Of a stretch of DNA of 64,000 nucleotides, positions 26,135-34,216 are shown one piece after another (positions within the stretch are counted from its first letter, which is position 1; every line of letters starts with the position of its first letter). Made by a program: the position numbers and the translations under genes. Source of the stretch: Bdellovibrio sp. (lineage in GTDB: Bacteria > Bdellovibrionota > Bdellovibrionia > Bdellovibrionales > Bdellovibrionaceae). The notes below the pieces were generated by a model. It was not told where the DNA came from. It did no database searches and saw only the letters and a program-made list of their open reading frames with translations. The DNA is taken from contig JACMRL010000010.1 in NCBI GenBank assembly GCA_014376435.1, forward strand, positions 52,368-116,367, written 5' to 3'.

Positions 26135-27436
26135 TTAATGATTCAGCTCGACAATACGTTTGGCAGATTTCTTCCGAACATCTTCAAATTCGTTTGTTGG
26201 AAATCGAATGGTGATACAAGCTCCTCGATCACTGTTATTGGTAACTTCGATAGTGCCATTAAAGCTATCCATTGCTTGCTTTGCCGAGTAAAGTCCGATT
26301 CCCGTTGAGCTTTCCCCCGCACCAGGTTTCGCACTCAGCTTTGCTCCAGGTTGAAACATTTTCGAGAAGTCATTTTTGGTAAAGCCAGGGCCTTGGTCGC
26401 TTATCTGAATTGCGTGGAAGTTACCATCATCAAAACAACCCACCGATACGGAGGATCCTGTCGGTGAAAATTTTAAGGCATTACCGATTAGGTTATAAAA
26501 TATGTCCTGAATTTTTTGTCTAGAGCCAAGAAAAGTAAAATCGCAAAATCCATTTTCAATCTGGATTTTTTGCGTTTTGTTTCTAGCGACAGGCTCCAAA
26601 AAGGCACACGTTTCCTCAAGACAATCGAGCACTTTGACTTCTTCTTTCGGTATCAGATCACTATCATTATCATTATCATTATCAAGAACAGACCCAACCA
26701 AACTTAGAGTGTTATTTGAAATTCGCTGAATGATCTGGGTCATCTCAAGTATAGATTTGTTGTTACCTGCTTCGTCCTGCAAGAGTTCTGCAAATCCCTT
26801 GATGGAACCGAGCGGATTCTTGAGGTCATGTACCGCTATCTTAAACTTCGAGTTTCTCTTAAAAAGGGTGTTTTGTAGTCGTTGATTCACAGATTCTACA
26901 TGTGCCAGAGATGATGTCAGAGCTTTTTGCAATCTAGTAGCCAATTTCTTTTCATAGAGAAAAAGTGCAAGAGCGGCAAAGATTAGAAACAAATCGACGA
27001 TGTTTGCAAAAATTGATCGCTGGGTAATTTCCGCACTGATCTCTTGATCATGATACAAACGCTCTTCTAATAGAGACTTTCCCGCAGAATTGAGTTCAGC
27101 AAGAATTTGTAATGCCTTGTTCTGACCGAGTTCAATGAACTGATGATCAGGCAATTCAGCCAACAGGGAAGCTCTCGACTTTTGCGAAGGGATGTCGCTA
27201 ACGAGGGCGCCTAAGTTTTGAATTGTACTGTGAATATTGGGAACAGCCTTTTTTTCTAACTGTGACTGAATAACTTGAAGTTTTATGGCATCGATTTCTT
27301 GCAAAGCTTGGTATGAATGATTAACCCATTCACCTGTGCCAATCCCTATTTTGTTAACTTGATATACGCTAAGGTCGCTCCAAATATTTAATACAAGACC
27401 GAACGCTATTGTGCCAAAGAATACCTTTCTCGTCAT
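26135..27436 (-). CDS. membrane sensor histidine kinase
   Basis: 433 residues from ATG 27436, which has an ideal GGAGG site. Layout: TM1 near residues 5-22, a periplasmic helical sensor (about 23-140), TM2 near 143-161, a coiled coil, an H-box with His203 (IAVHDLKNPLGSIKGFAELL), an N-box QDIFYNLIGNALKFSP, G1 SDQGPGF and G2 TGIGLYSAK. Catalytic elements are complete, so it should be active. No receiver domain and no partner regulator is next to it. It lies inside the tRNA-fMet island. Residues 252-258 (DNDNDND) come from a hexanucleotide repeat. Confidence 0.88.
   Translation of the reverse strand: MTRKVFFGTIAFGLVLNIWSDLSVYQVNKIGIGTGEWVNHSYQALQEIDAIKLQVIQSQLEKKAVPNIHSTIQNLGALVSDIPSQKSRASLLAELPDHQFIELGQNKALQILAELNSAGKSLLEERLYHDQEISAEITQRSIFANIVDLFLIFAALALFLYEKKLATRLQKALTSSLAHVESVNQRLQNTLFKRNSKFKIAVHDLKNPLGSIKGFAELLQDEAGNNKSILEMTQIIQRISNNTLSLVGSVLDNDNDNDSDLIPKEEVKVLDCLEETCAFLEPVARNKTQKIQIENGFCDFTFLGSRQKIQDIFYNLIGNALKFSPTGSSVSVGCFDDGNFHAIQISDQGPGFTKNDFSKMFQPGAKLSAKPGAGESSTGIGLYSAKQAMDSFNGTIEVTNNSDRGACITIRFPTNEFEDVRKKSAKRIVELNH
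26662..26683. repeat. hexanucleotide microsatellite in the kinase gene
   Basis: About three and a half copies of ATCATT in phase with the reading frame, encoding alternating Asp and Asn. Six-base units keep the frame, so length changes would only vary a loop after the dimerisation helices. Confidence 0.7.
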
Positions 27437-27759
27437 CGATATCCTCCTTTCCGGTTGAGTCGATATATAGACACTACCTTTTGTTCTAAAGGAGTCCACA
27501 TGAAAGCATTTTGGTAAGGAGCACGTGGACATTTTTTTGATCGTTTTTGCATCTGAAGCTTAAAATTGCATTTGGTTCGTATAATGCGTATCGCCGCGCG
27601 CGAAGAGCTAAAAATTACTGGTGAAAAAACGAGCAACCTTCTACGGCACCGGAGAGATTATTGGCTTCGCTCAAAAAATATAATAAAACGTCCGGCGTAG
27701 CGGGACCAATTAAGCCGGGTGTAAAAGTTAAGCCACGCCACGTTCTCGTTCGGTAGACG

Positions 27760-27867
27760 CTACCTGATTGTTTCACCGTCTTCTGTGCCACCATGTTCTT
27801 CGATTTGCAGTCTGTGGATTTCAAGAACTATATCTTTATCAATGTAGATAATTCCGGAAAACTTCAT
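27760..27867 (-). pseudogene. truncated death-on-curing (Doc/Fic-like) toxin
   Basis: An ATG overlapping the antitoxin stop (ATGA) starts a 35-residue product, GIIYIDKDIVLEIHRLQIEE followed by HGGTEDGE, which matches the N-terminus of Doc toxins. TAG then ends it, and no frame downstream (27437-27760) supplies the HPFxDGNKR Fic core. The toxin is therefore dead while its antitoxin is intact. Confidence 0.55.
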
Positions 27868-28094
27868 TTAGCTAATTTCTTTGGTGTAGGTTCGTGAGTT
27901 TTCATAACTCGTTTTGCGATGTTCATGGTTTCTTGTTTCATTTCCTTTGCAGTAATAGGTTCAAAAATAAGTCTTGAACCTTCAATAGAGATTTTAAAAA
28001 TAGTATCGTCTTCAGCACCAATAAGTCCAAGCAAGGTTTTATCTAAGAAGATGGCTTGAGAGTTACCAACTTTTTTAAGCGCTTTTGTTAACAT
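27864..28094 (-). CDS. AbrB/MazE-family antitoxin
   Basis: 76 residues starting at ATG 28094 with AAGGAG seven bases before. The segment LKKVGNSQAIFLDKTLLGLI is the SpoVT/AbrB swapped-hairpin DNA-binding domain. The C-terminal Lys-rich tail would bind the toxin. It pairs, with overlapping stop and start, with a truncated Doc-like toxin. Such antitoxins normally repress their own operon. The upstream 28095-28260 region is AT-rich with short inverted repeats that could be its operator. Confidence 0.78.
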   Translation of the reverse strand: MLTKALKKVGNSQAIFLDKTLLGLIGAEDDTIFKISIEGSRLIFEPITAKEMKQETMNIAKRVMKTHEPTPKKLAK

Positions 28095-28331
28095 AAAGAT
28101 CTCCTTGTTATTTATTTTTACTAATCGGTTAGATATAGTTATAACATAAGTATTACTATGTATAAACATCTATTTTTAGACCAATTAGTGCAAAATGCTA
28201 TATATTGGTTATAATTTCGATTATACGCCTTCGGGGCTTTTAAATAATAGGCTAGCTGAGACAAACCACATTTTCGCAAAAGGTAGACACTGAGCTACTT
28301 CTGAAAACGGCCGACTGCGGGCCGTTACTTT

Positions 28332-29135
28332 TCAAAAAAAATCAACTTTCATGGTTTCAAGTTGTCCATTTATCTCCAGCGGGGTTCGTGAACAATTCAT
28401 TGGGCTAACAAAGTTCACTTCATCTTTCTGAAATCGCTTTAAAAAATTACTAGACATTTCAATCTTAAAATAATTCTTGTAAATCAACGTAAATTTTAAA
28501 AGCATTTTGTACACGGACTCTTTTTCGCAAACGATATGCACATGATCAAACTTTGGTGACGACTCAAAGTTATTTTGCCGTTTGCAGTTTACGTACTTTC
28601 GAATTTTATCTTGATACTTTTTCATAGACTTCTGAGCTATCTCATATTCAAAAGCAATTAGTTTTCCCGAGATTGATTTGTAAACTCCATCCGGTGCGGC
28701 ATCACGATTTCCACCGGTTTGGAAGTAATAGTAGTAAATCGCTTTTGGTTGTCTGTCACTTTGCCAATCGCAAACTTTTTCAAATTCTTCAAGTAACAAT
28801 CTGGAATTCATAACACTAACATCATGATCAAAAGTTCTAACATCGATGCGCTGGGCCGGTTTCGTAACTTCAATTCGGCCGCACATACGCCGTGATAGAT
28901 CGTAACCGCATTTCGTGCCAACGTAATAACATCTATTTTCAAAACGATACCTTACCGTATTTTATAAACCTTCTTTCACCAATTCTCTAAGTCGTTCCCT
29001 GGCATACCATTCACTTTAGGATAAACTTCCATCTCGTTTTATTTTAAAAAATTTTCGATCTACATCTGTTGCCGAGGCAAACTTCATTTTCGTCACAAAG
29101 CCTATAATTTCAAAATCTCGTTGCGTTATTTGCAT
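28332..29135 (-). pseudogene. replication-relaxation-like protein, two in-frame stops
   Basis: One continuous frame runs from ATG 29135 (AAGGAA site) to the stop at 28332, broken by TAA at 29016-29018 and TAA at 28962-28964. Domain order reads through both stops: winged helix QITQRDFEIIGFVTKMKFA, then SEWYARERLRELVKEGL, then a C-terminal part with GNRDAAPDGVYKSISGKLIA and FEYEIAQKSMKKYQDKIRKY. This is the architecture of replication-relaxation proteins of plasmids and integrated elements. Codons on both sides look undamaged, so decay is recent. Confidence 0.6.
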
Positions 29136-29164
29136 AACTATTCCTTCTTTGTTTGAGTGTTCGC

Positions 29165-29209
29165 TTCTTCGTGACCACCTGCTCGTAGCGAGTAGGTGGT
29201 CACGAAGAA
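29165..29209. repeat. 21-bp near-perfect hairpin in the island
   Basis: Left arm 29165-29185 and right arm 29189-29209 pair at 20 of 21 positions, the remaining one being G-T; only TAG lies between. Core arm: CTTCGTGACCACCT. It sits 30 bp upstream of the replication-relaxation-like start. It is not followed by a T-run on either strand. Likely a replication, nicking or cruciform site of the former element. Confidence 0.7.
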
Positions 29210-29392
29210 AAAGAGCGAGCACGAGTTGATTTTTGGCTCATTCAAAGGGTTTAGCTGGAGCATATGGCGACATCGTTTGAGGTAGGGGCGAGGTGACTGA
29301 ATATGATAAAATATTTAGCCCCAAAAGTAAGCTTGAAGATCACGCAATCAAAATTTTTCGAATTAAAAATTTTTTGAATTAGAGTTTCAAAA

Positions 29393-29414
29393 AATTGGTT
29401 ACCAATTGGTTACG
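29393..29414. repeat. tandem 11-bp repeat near the right end of the island
   Basis: AATTGGTTACC followed directly by AATTGGTTACG. With only two copies it is weak, but together with the hairpin and the replication-type gene it could be what is left of an iteron-type origin. Confidence 0.4.
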
Positions 29415-29533
29415 AGGGCTCGAAATTAACCGATTTCCACCGAACTTGAACGGACTAACGTTTTGTTCTAAATTATTGATATTGTTTAATTTTCCTTGTA
29501 TTTTCGGGTAGTTGAAAACCCTGCGAAATCGCA

Positions 29534-29584
<51 letters not shown>

Positions 29585-29644
29585 TCTTCTGAAAAAATCA
29601 AAGAGACCGAAATTGACTTTACGTCATCAACTCCACTTATTATT

Positions 29645-30583
29645 TCACGGTCCTTTAAACACGACACTCAAAAATATTTCATTGTTTTTATAAATATTAA
29701 TTTCATTATTCGAATTCTGCGAGGCTATGGATAAGCCTGACTTAACGATCCATTCTTCATCTAGTAAATAAGCCAGTCCGACACGAGCCGAAGTTAAAAA
29801 AGTTTGCTCATTACTATCCGCGCCTTGATAGCTCGTTTTACCACGTCGATTTGTAATTTCGGTTACCTGAGAAATTTTTCGATTTGGATATGAAACGCTT
29901 GAAATTCGCAGTTCTGAATTCCATGATAATCGGGGGGTGTAAACGCCCCCGATTCCTGCTGCTAGATCTAAATAAGTCTTTGAGTATTCTGAAAGCGAAG
30001 AAATAATAAAACCGAAATCGGCGCTGGTGGTAAGATTTAGATTTGATTCTAAATGAGAATCTGTATCCACCATCAAATGAATTTCGTGATCCGCTCTGTT
30101 TGCGAAACTGGCAAAAGATCGTACTTCGTAGCCTGCATCGACCGTAATATTTAACCAGGTATTTGCTGTCCATGTTTTTTCAAGGTCTAAGCCTGCACCA
30201 GTATGCGTAAAACTAATATCTGATGTTGCAGCGTTGCTGCTAATATAGTTTCGATGAAATAAACGTGGAATCCATAAAAATTGACCCGCCACACGATCGG
30301 AATCCACTTTTTCGGCGGACAAGGTAAATGATAAAAGGTTATTCGATTTTTCTTTGGAATAATTGAGCCATGAAAATCCAAAAAATATTGGGTAGGTATT
30401 AATTTCTGAGTACCATTTCGAGTCTAGACGTGAATAAAAATCAGATTTAATATCTGCGCTGGTCAAGTTGGCGTTGCTCGTATAGTTCGCCCCCAGGCTT
30501 TGATTACCACTCACCTGAGCGCTACTCAATTCTGCTAAAAGAAGAATAAATACAGATGCACAAATCCTAAAAAATAATTTCAT
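29645..30583 (-). CDS. outer-membrane beta-barrel-like protein
   Basis: 312 residues with a signal peptide (MKLFFRICASVFILLLAELSSA). The rest alternates hydrophobic and polar residues in about twelve strands, with aromatic residues at strand ends (FGFSWLNYSKEK, LDLAAGIGGVYTP, RVGLAYLLDEEWIVKSGLS), as in a barrel of the surface. It is the last gene of the copper cluster on the same strand and might serve as an outer-membrane part, but no family is recognised. Confidence 0.65.
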   Translation of the reverse strand: MKLFFRICASVFILLLAELSSAQVSGNQSLGANYTSNANLTSADIKSDFYSRLDSKWYSEINTYPIFFGFSWLNYSKEKSNNLLSFTLSAEKVDSDRVAGQFLWIPRLFHRNYISSNAATSDISFTHTGAGLDLEKTWTANTWLNITVDAGYEVRSFASFANRADHEIHLMVDTDSHLESNLNLTTSADFGFIISSLSEYSKTYLDLAAGIGGVYTPRLSWNSELRISSVSYPNRKISQVTEITNRRGKTSYQGADSNEQTFLTSARVGLAYLLDEEWIVKSGLSIASQNSNNEINIYKNNEIFLSVVFKGP

Positions 30584-30595
30584 ATGAATTTTTAC

Positions 30596-31030
30596 TTACT
30601 TTGTCTTTTTAGCTTCTTCGCGCTTTTCTTTCATTTCCTTTTGTCGTTCTTTACGTTCAGCTTTTTCGGCGCGTTTTTCCATTTTATCTTCACGATGAGA
30701 GTCCGCTACAGATTGACCAAGTTCTTTAGGATCTACCCCTAGTGTTTTAGCGATTTTACCCCAGCCCATTTTTTGCTCGGTCCGCATTTTTAAAACTTCT
30801 TCAATTGATTTACCGGATGCACGCGAAAGTCTTCCGACCTTATCATACTGTGAATGACTGATTGAACTGGCTTGAAGCATTTTAATTTCTTCACCAGTGA
30901 GTTGGTAGCGCGTTTGAACTTCAGCGTCGGTCGCGGTCTCGGCCGCAAATACCGGTTGAGTTGCGAGCATATTTACCCCGAATAGAACAACTGATAAGCT
31001 TAAAACATTTTTGATTTTTTTAAAATCCAT
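30596..31030 (-). CDS. exported protein with charged Lys/Glu-rich tail
   Basis: 144 residues. The signal peptide ends around AVFA-AE (residue 29). A helical middle contains GKSIEEVLKMRTEQKMGWGK and IAKTLGVDPKELGQSV, a pattern found in many exported proteins of unknown role. Residues 112-144 are a highly charged helix of Lys, Arg and Glu. The stop is 12 bp from the start of the barrel gene that follows, so an operon is likely. Confidence 0.6.
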   Translation of the reverse strand: MDFKKIKNVLSLSVVLFGVNMLATQPVFAAETATDAEVQTRYQLTGEEIKMLQASSISHSQYDKVGRLSRASGKSIEEVLKMRTEQKMGWGKIAKTLGVDPKELGQSVADSHREDKMEKRAEKAERKERQKEMKEKREEAKKTK

Positions 31031-31090
31031 AGGTCCTCCAATTTTAACTAAAGCGTAAGTCTGTAAGGTTGAAATGGCAAGACACCACAG

Positions 31091-31210
31091 TTAGAAAAAC
31101 AAACTACCGACTAAAGCCACATTATTTACTTCATTTGCATAACCTGCAAAATGCCAGGCTTTATCGCTAACTCCAACACCGATCCATGATTCGTGGTTAA
31201 TAATTAGTAA
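31091..31210 (-). pseudogene. C-terminal remnant of an outer-membrane protein
   Basis: A 39-codon open piece with no start reads INHESWIGVGVSDKAWHFAG then NEVNNVALVGSLFF and stops. Alternating beta pattern and the terminal Phe are typical of the last strands of a barrel protein. It has no upstream continuation, so it appears to be the scar of a deleted gene in the copper cluster. Confidence 0.4.
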
Positions 31211-31229
31211 TTAGTCTTGGTTGCCTTAA

Positions 31230-31403
31230 GTAATAAAAGCAAACCCCTATGCCGGCGGTGGTTGCGGATCGGATTTTAAAAAAGAGGATTTTGAGTTCGT
31301 GTCATACGGTGAACCAAAATTTGGTTTGGTCCAGCTCTATAAAAGTCTTTTGTCGAGCTCGGCGAATACATCGAATACATCGAATACATCAAGGCCGTTT
31401 AAT
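31230..31403 (+). other. intergenic stretch with an orphan open frame and 9-bp repeat
   Basis: The gap 31031-31403 has no intact gene. On the plus strand a startless frame (NPYAGGGCGSDFKKEDFEF, SYGEPKFGLVQLYKSLLSSS) runs from 31230 into the 3' end of the opposite gene. It includes three tandem copies of CGAATACAT at 31363-31389 (coding NTSNTSNTS). It may be another gene fragment; the opposite strand offers nothing better. Confidence 0.3.
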
Positions 31404-31982
31404 TTAAGATGCTTTTTTGCGAAGTTCCGATTCATCAATTCTAAATTGAGCGTTATGTTTTTTATATTCAAGGACGGTTTCGGCTAAGAAAATATAACGA
31501 TCAAGAATAAAGTTTTCTAGGTCACCTACTTTAAGTGGCTTTCTAATACAACCCAGAATTCGCCACCGCACGAGCTGTTCTAACGCCGATTTCGAAAAAT
31601 GAGCAGACATGATAAACATCGGGATTTTGCGACCCTTCAGGGCCTCTCTCATCACTTCAATAACGTAGAATCCAAAGGTGCCGGGCAGTTCAACGTCCGC
31701 GACTAGAATATTGAATAACTGGTCGCTAGCAACAGCTCCCTCAACCAAAGACTTTAATTTTTCGAACTGGCCTACAAAGCTCATCGTCATGCCTGACATA
31801 TTAGGATCAGAAATATCTTCATGCTTTATAGAAACTCGGCCAGATGAAAGATCTACTTTTCGAATGACACCTTTGACAAGCGGGTAATTAGCCCGGGGCG
31901 CGCTAGCCTGAGGCGCACTCGCCCGGGGCGCGCTAGCCTCAGAGATTGAACTAACGAGCTGTCCGACTAATAAAACGGCCAA
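31404..31982 (-). CDS. chimera of CusF-type copper-binding domain and response-regulator receiver
   Basis: About 192 residues. After a signal-like N-terminus and an Ala/Ser/Pro repeat (ASAPRASAPQ), residues about 32-72 match CusF (YPLVKGVIRKVDLSSGRVSI, then NMSGMTMSF with the Met ligands). Residues about 88-165 match the second part of a receiver domain (ILVADVELPGTFGF with the phospho-Asp, MFIMSAHFS, CIRKPLKVGDL). The first third of the receiver is missing. TTG 31982 is the first legal start. Six codons earlier ATA (31998-32000) sits at ideal distance from AAAGGAA and would give the signal IKLFVLLAVLLVGQLVSS, as if ATG mutated to ATA. Confidence 0.6.
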   Translation of the reverse strand: MAVLLVGQLVSSISEASAPRASAPQASAPRANYPLVKGVIRKVDLSSGRVSIKHEDISDPNMSGMTMSFVGQFEKLKSLVEGAVASDQLFNILVADVELPGTFGFYVIEVMREALKGRKIPMFIMSAHFSKSALEQLVRWRILGCIRKPLKVGDLENFILDRYIFLAETVLEYKKHNAQFRIDESELRKKAS

Positions 31983-32014
31983 AAGTACAAATAATTTTAT
32001 GTCGGTTCCTTTTC

Positions 32015-34129
32015 TTAAAACTGATATTGAAAGCCAATACCCAAATTATTTCCCGTACCTCTTATGCCGCCAGACCAATGCCAATTATTTCCGTACATCA
32101 ATGAAACGGCATATTCACTTTCTAAAGTGGGGTCTTGTCGCCAACGGTATTCTGCATTTGTAAAAAGACTGCTGGTCCACGGAAATCTTTTTTCTAAATC
32201 AACTCTTGATTTTCCTTTATGATCAACCAGGAATTTTGTTTGAATCAACATCGGAAGTAGGTAGCCGATACCTACTTCGCCGCGATAATCTTGGTCAACG
32301 GATGATCCGCCCACAATAAAATTAAGATAATTATTCACCCAACGATGATAAAACAAATCACCTTCGCCGTTCCATTTGTTATCTTCCTTGCGTGATTCAC
32401 CGCGAAGTTCAATCTCATTCCACGTTTGAGAAAGTTTGTAACGACCTTCAACTATATTTGTGGCCGCTTGCACACTTCCGGTTTGATACCAGGGATCGTG
32501 TCGATGGTGGTCCTGATGATCGAGATGCTCTTGTTGTGGGGTCGGCTGATAAGTGTTGTATCTTACAACTCGCGCCATGCCGGTGCCCATGTGGTAAATG
32601 TTGTGACAGTGAAGCATCCACTGACCTGGCTCATTTGCATAAAACTCAATCGTTCGAGTGCCCATCGGTGGAACATCAACGGTATGTTTTAATGGAGAAA
32701 ATTCTCCATTTTTATTGATGACTCTGAAAAAGTGCCCGTGCAAATGCATCGGATGATGCATCATCGTACTATTTTCAAAAGTAAATCTTACGACATCACC
32801 TTCGTTGATATTGATCAATCGATCTTCGTTAATTGTTTTGCCGTTAATGTGCCAAATGTATCGCTCCATATCGCCACTTAACACTAACTTGAGGTCATAA
32901 ACCGGCGCATTCTTAGGAAGAGTGGTCGGGGCAAGCGCTTTTAAATCATCAACACTTAATGTTTCGACAATCGGTCCACTCGGAGCAGAAATGGTCATCG
33001 GCATTTTATGTCCAGCATGTGGATCTTTTTCAGCAGATTTGTTTTCTTCATGATTTATTTTCGAGTGATCCATCTTGCTAGGATCCATCGCTGCATGCCC
33101 CGCGTGATTCATGGGTGCATAGAGGTCAGGTTGAGTCTTATCAAAGGTGTGAACTTTAGTCCCCATGCCAATCCATGCCGAAGCATATCCCGTAACGTCT
33201 TGAGCGGTCGCGCGCAATTCAAAATTTTTGTGTTCAGGGACTGTAAACAAAACATCGTAAGTTTCAGCCATACCCATCAATAATTCTTTTGTTTGTACAG
33301 GCTGAATATCAACTCCATCAGCGGAGATCACTTGCATCGGAGTTTGCCCGAGGGACACATAAAAATAACTAGAAGATCCTGCATTGATGATACGAAGACG
33401 AATTCTTTCGCCCGGATGGGCCACCAAAAGTTGAGAATCTTTTTTACCGTTAATTAAAAAAGCATCATAGCCTGCGTCGGAGAGGTCCATTCCACCCATA
33501 CGGTTCCACTCATTTGCAAAATATGTTTTAATTTCTCCTGCCTTCGCGGCCCCTAGAATAGATCTCACAGAATTTTTTTTATAGAGATAATAATCACCAT
33601 CTTTTTTTAAATTTCTAATCATTTGATCCGCATTTTCATCGGACCAATCGCTTAAGACAACAACAGCTTCTTGATCAACTTTGATTATTTCTTTTTTAGG
33701 ATAAATAACAATCGCACCGTAAACACCTTTTTGCTCTTGCAGCATTGTGTGCGAGTGATACCAATACGTTCCATGTTGTCTGAGTCTAAATTTGAAAGTT
33801 CGAGACTTGCCGGGCATAATCGGTGGGGTATTTACATAAGGGACGCCATCTTCTTCAGGCGGAAGTAAAATTCCATGCCAATGAAGTGAAGTCTCATCGG
33901 TTAAAAGCTGATTGTTCACGACAATTTCCGCATCATCACCTTCGGTAAATTCTAGCGTGGGCGCTGGAATACCACCATTTACAGTCAATGCGAAATCAAC
34001 TTCGCGACCCGTGAAATTAACCTTTTTATTTTCAATGTTGAGTTCGTAACGAACGGTTTTTGCAAAAACTGAATTCGCAAAAAAGAATAAAATCATCGTC
34101 ACGCTAGCTAATTTAAAAAACTGTTTCAT
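32015..34129 (-). CDS. CopA/PcoA-type multicopper oxidase fused to a C-terminal barrel-like domain
   Basis: 704 residues with a Sec signal (MKQFFKLASVTMILFFFANS), not the Tat signal usual for PcoA. Copper sites: HWHG (83-86), YHSH (124-127), HHPMHLHGH (458-466) and HCHNIYH (508-514), so T1 and trinuclear centres are complete. A Met/His-rich insert spans 340-378. After a His-rich linker (535-545), residues about 555-704 form strands ending GNNLGIGFQYQF, resembling CopB/PcoB outer-membrane proteins. The enzyme would oxidise Cu(I) in the envelope and may be anchored by its own barrel. A CueR-type promoter lies upstream. Confidence 0.87.
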   Translation of the reverse strand: MKQFFKLASVTMILFFFANSVFAKTVRYELNIENKKVNFTGREVDFALTVNGGIPAPTLEFTEGDDAEIVVNNQLLTDETSLHWHGILLPPEEDGVPYVNTPPIMPGKSRTFKFRLRQHGTYWYHSHTMLQEQKGVYGAIVIYPKKEIIKVDQEAVVVLSDWSDENADQMIRNLKKDGDYYLYKKNSVRSILGAAKAGEIKTYFANEWNRMGGMDLSDAGYDAFLINGKKDSQLLVAHPGERIRLRIINAGSSSYFYVSLGQTPMQVISADGVDIQPVQTKELLMGMAETYDVLFTVPEHKNFELRATAQDVTGYASAWIGMGTKVHTFDKTQPDLYAPMNHAGHAAMDPSKMDHSKINHEENKSAEKDPHAGHKMPMTISAPSGPIVETLSVDDLKALAPTTLPKNAPVYDLKLVLSGDMERYIWHINGKTINEDRLININEGDVVRFTFENSTMMHHPMHLHGHFFRVINKNGEFSPLKHTVDVPPMGTRTIEFYANEPGQWMLHCHNIYHMGTGMARVVRYNTYQPTPQQEHLDHQDHHRHDPWYQTGSVQAATNIVEGRYKLSQTWNEIELRGESRKEDNKWNGEGDLFYHRWVNNYLNFIVGGSSVDQDYRGEVGIGYLLPMLIQTKFLVDHKGKSRVDLEKRFPWTSSLFTNAEYRWRQDPTLESEYAVSLMYGNNWHWSGGIRGTGNNLGIGFQYQF

Positions 34130-34165
34130 ATTCCTCTTGTTTACGAACCAAATTGGCTCAGTGAT

Positions 34166-34196
34166 AGGATACAGCTTCCAATAGTTGGAAGGTCAA
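34166..34196 (-). promoter_or_regulatory. CueR-type promoter of the multicopper oxidase gene
   Basis: On the minus strand TTGACC (34196-34191), a 19-bp spacer, then TATCCT (34171-34166). The spacer holds the CueR dyad CTTCC-n7-GGAAG, in which the GGAAGGTC half is perfect and the other half has two differences. A 19-bp spacer is the hallmark of MerR-family activation. Confidence 0.75.
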
Positions 34197-34216
34197 GCCG
34201 TTATTGGCTCGTTAAG

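Larger units (their letters stand above)
25573..29533. mobile_element. tRNA-fMet genomic island, 4.0 kb, decayed
   Basis: DNA between two identical 51-bp copies of the tRNA-fMet 3' end, the classic footprint of site-specific integration into a tRNA gene. Content: a small unknown frame, a PAS fragment, an intact sensor kinase, a truncated Doc-like toxin with an intact AbrB antitoxin, and a replication-relaxation-like gene with two stop codons beside a long hairpin. No integrase is present, so the element can probably no longer move by itself. It may be the remnant of a larger plasmid-like element. Confidence 0.75.

Noticed and set aside
27433..27636. Minus-strand frame of 67 codons upstream of the sensor kinase
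   Set aside because: No ribosome site, overlaps the kinase leader and has no protein-like character.
27615..27824. Minus-strand 69-codon frame as the continuation of the Doc-like toxin
   Set aside because: It contains no HPFxDGNKR-like Fic motif and is in a different frame from the toxin start.
28332..29135. Stop-codon reassignment or programmed read-through of TAA
   Set aside because: TAA ends many intact genes in this window (for example 2402 and 61611) and no read-through context or suppressor tRNA is seen; nonsense mutation is simpler.
31363..31389. Three tandem 9-bp units (CGAATACAT) that could suggest a repeat array
   Set aside because: No spacers, too short and only three contiguous copies; a simple microsatellite, not CRISPR.
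32392..33283. Several plus-strand frames opposite the multicopper oxidase
   Set aside because: Shadows of the oxidase reading frame; His/Met-rich codons create open antisense frames.
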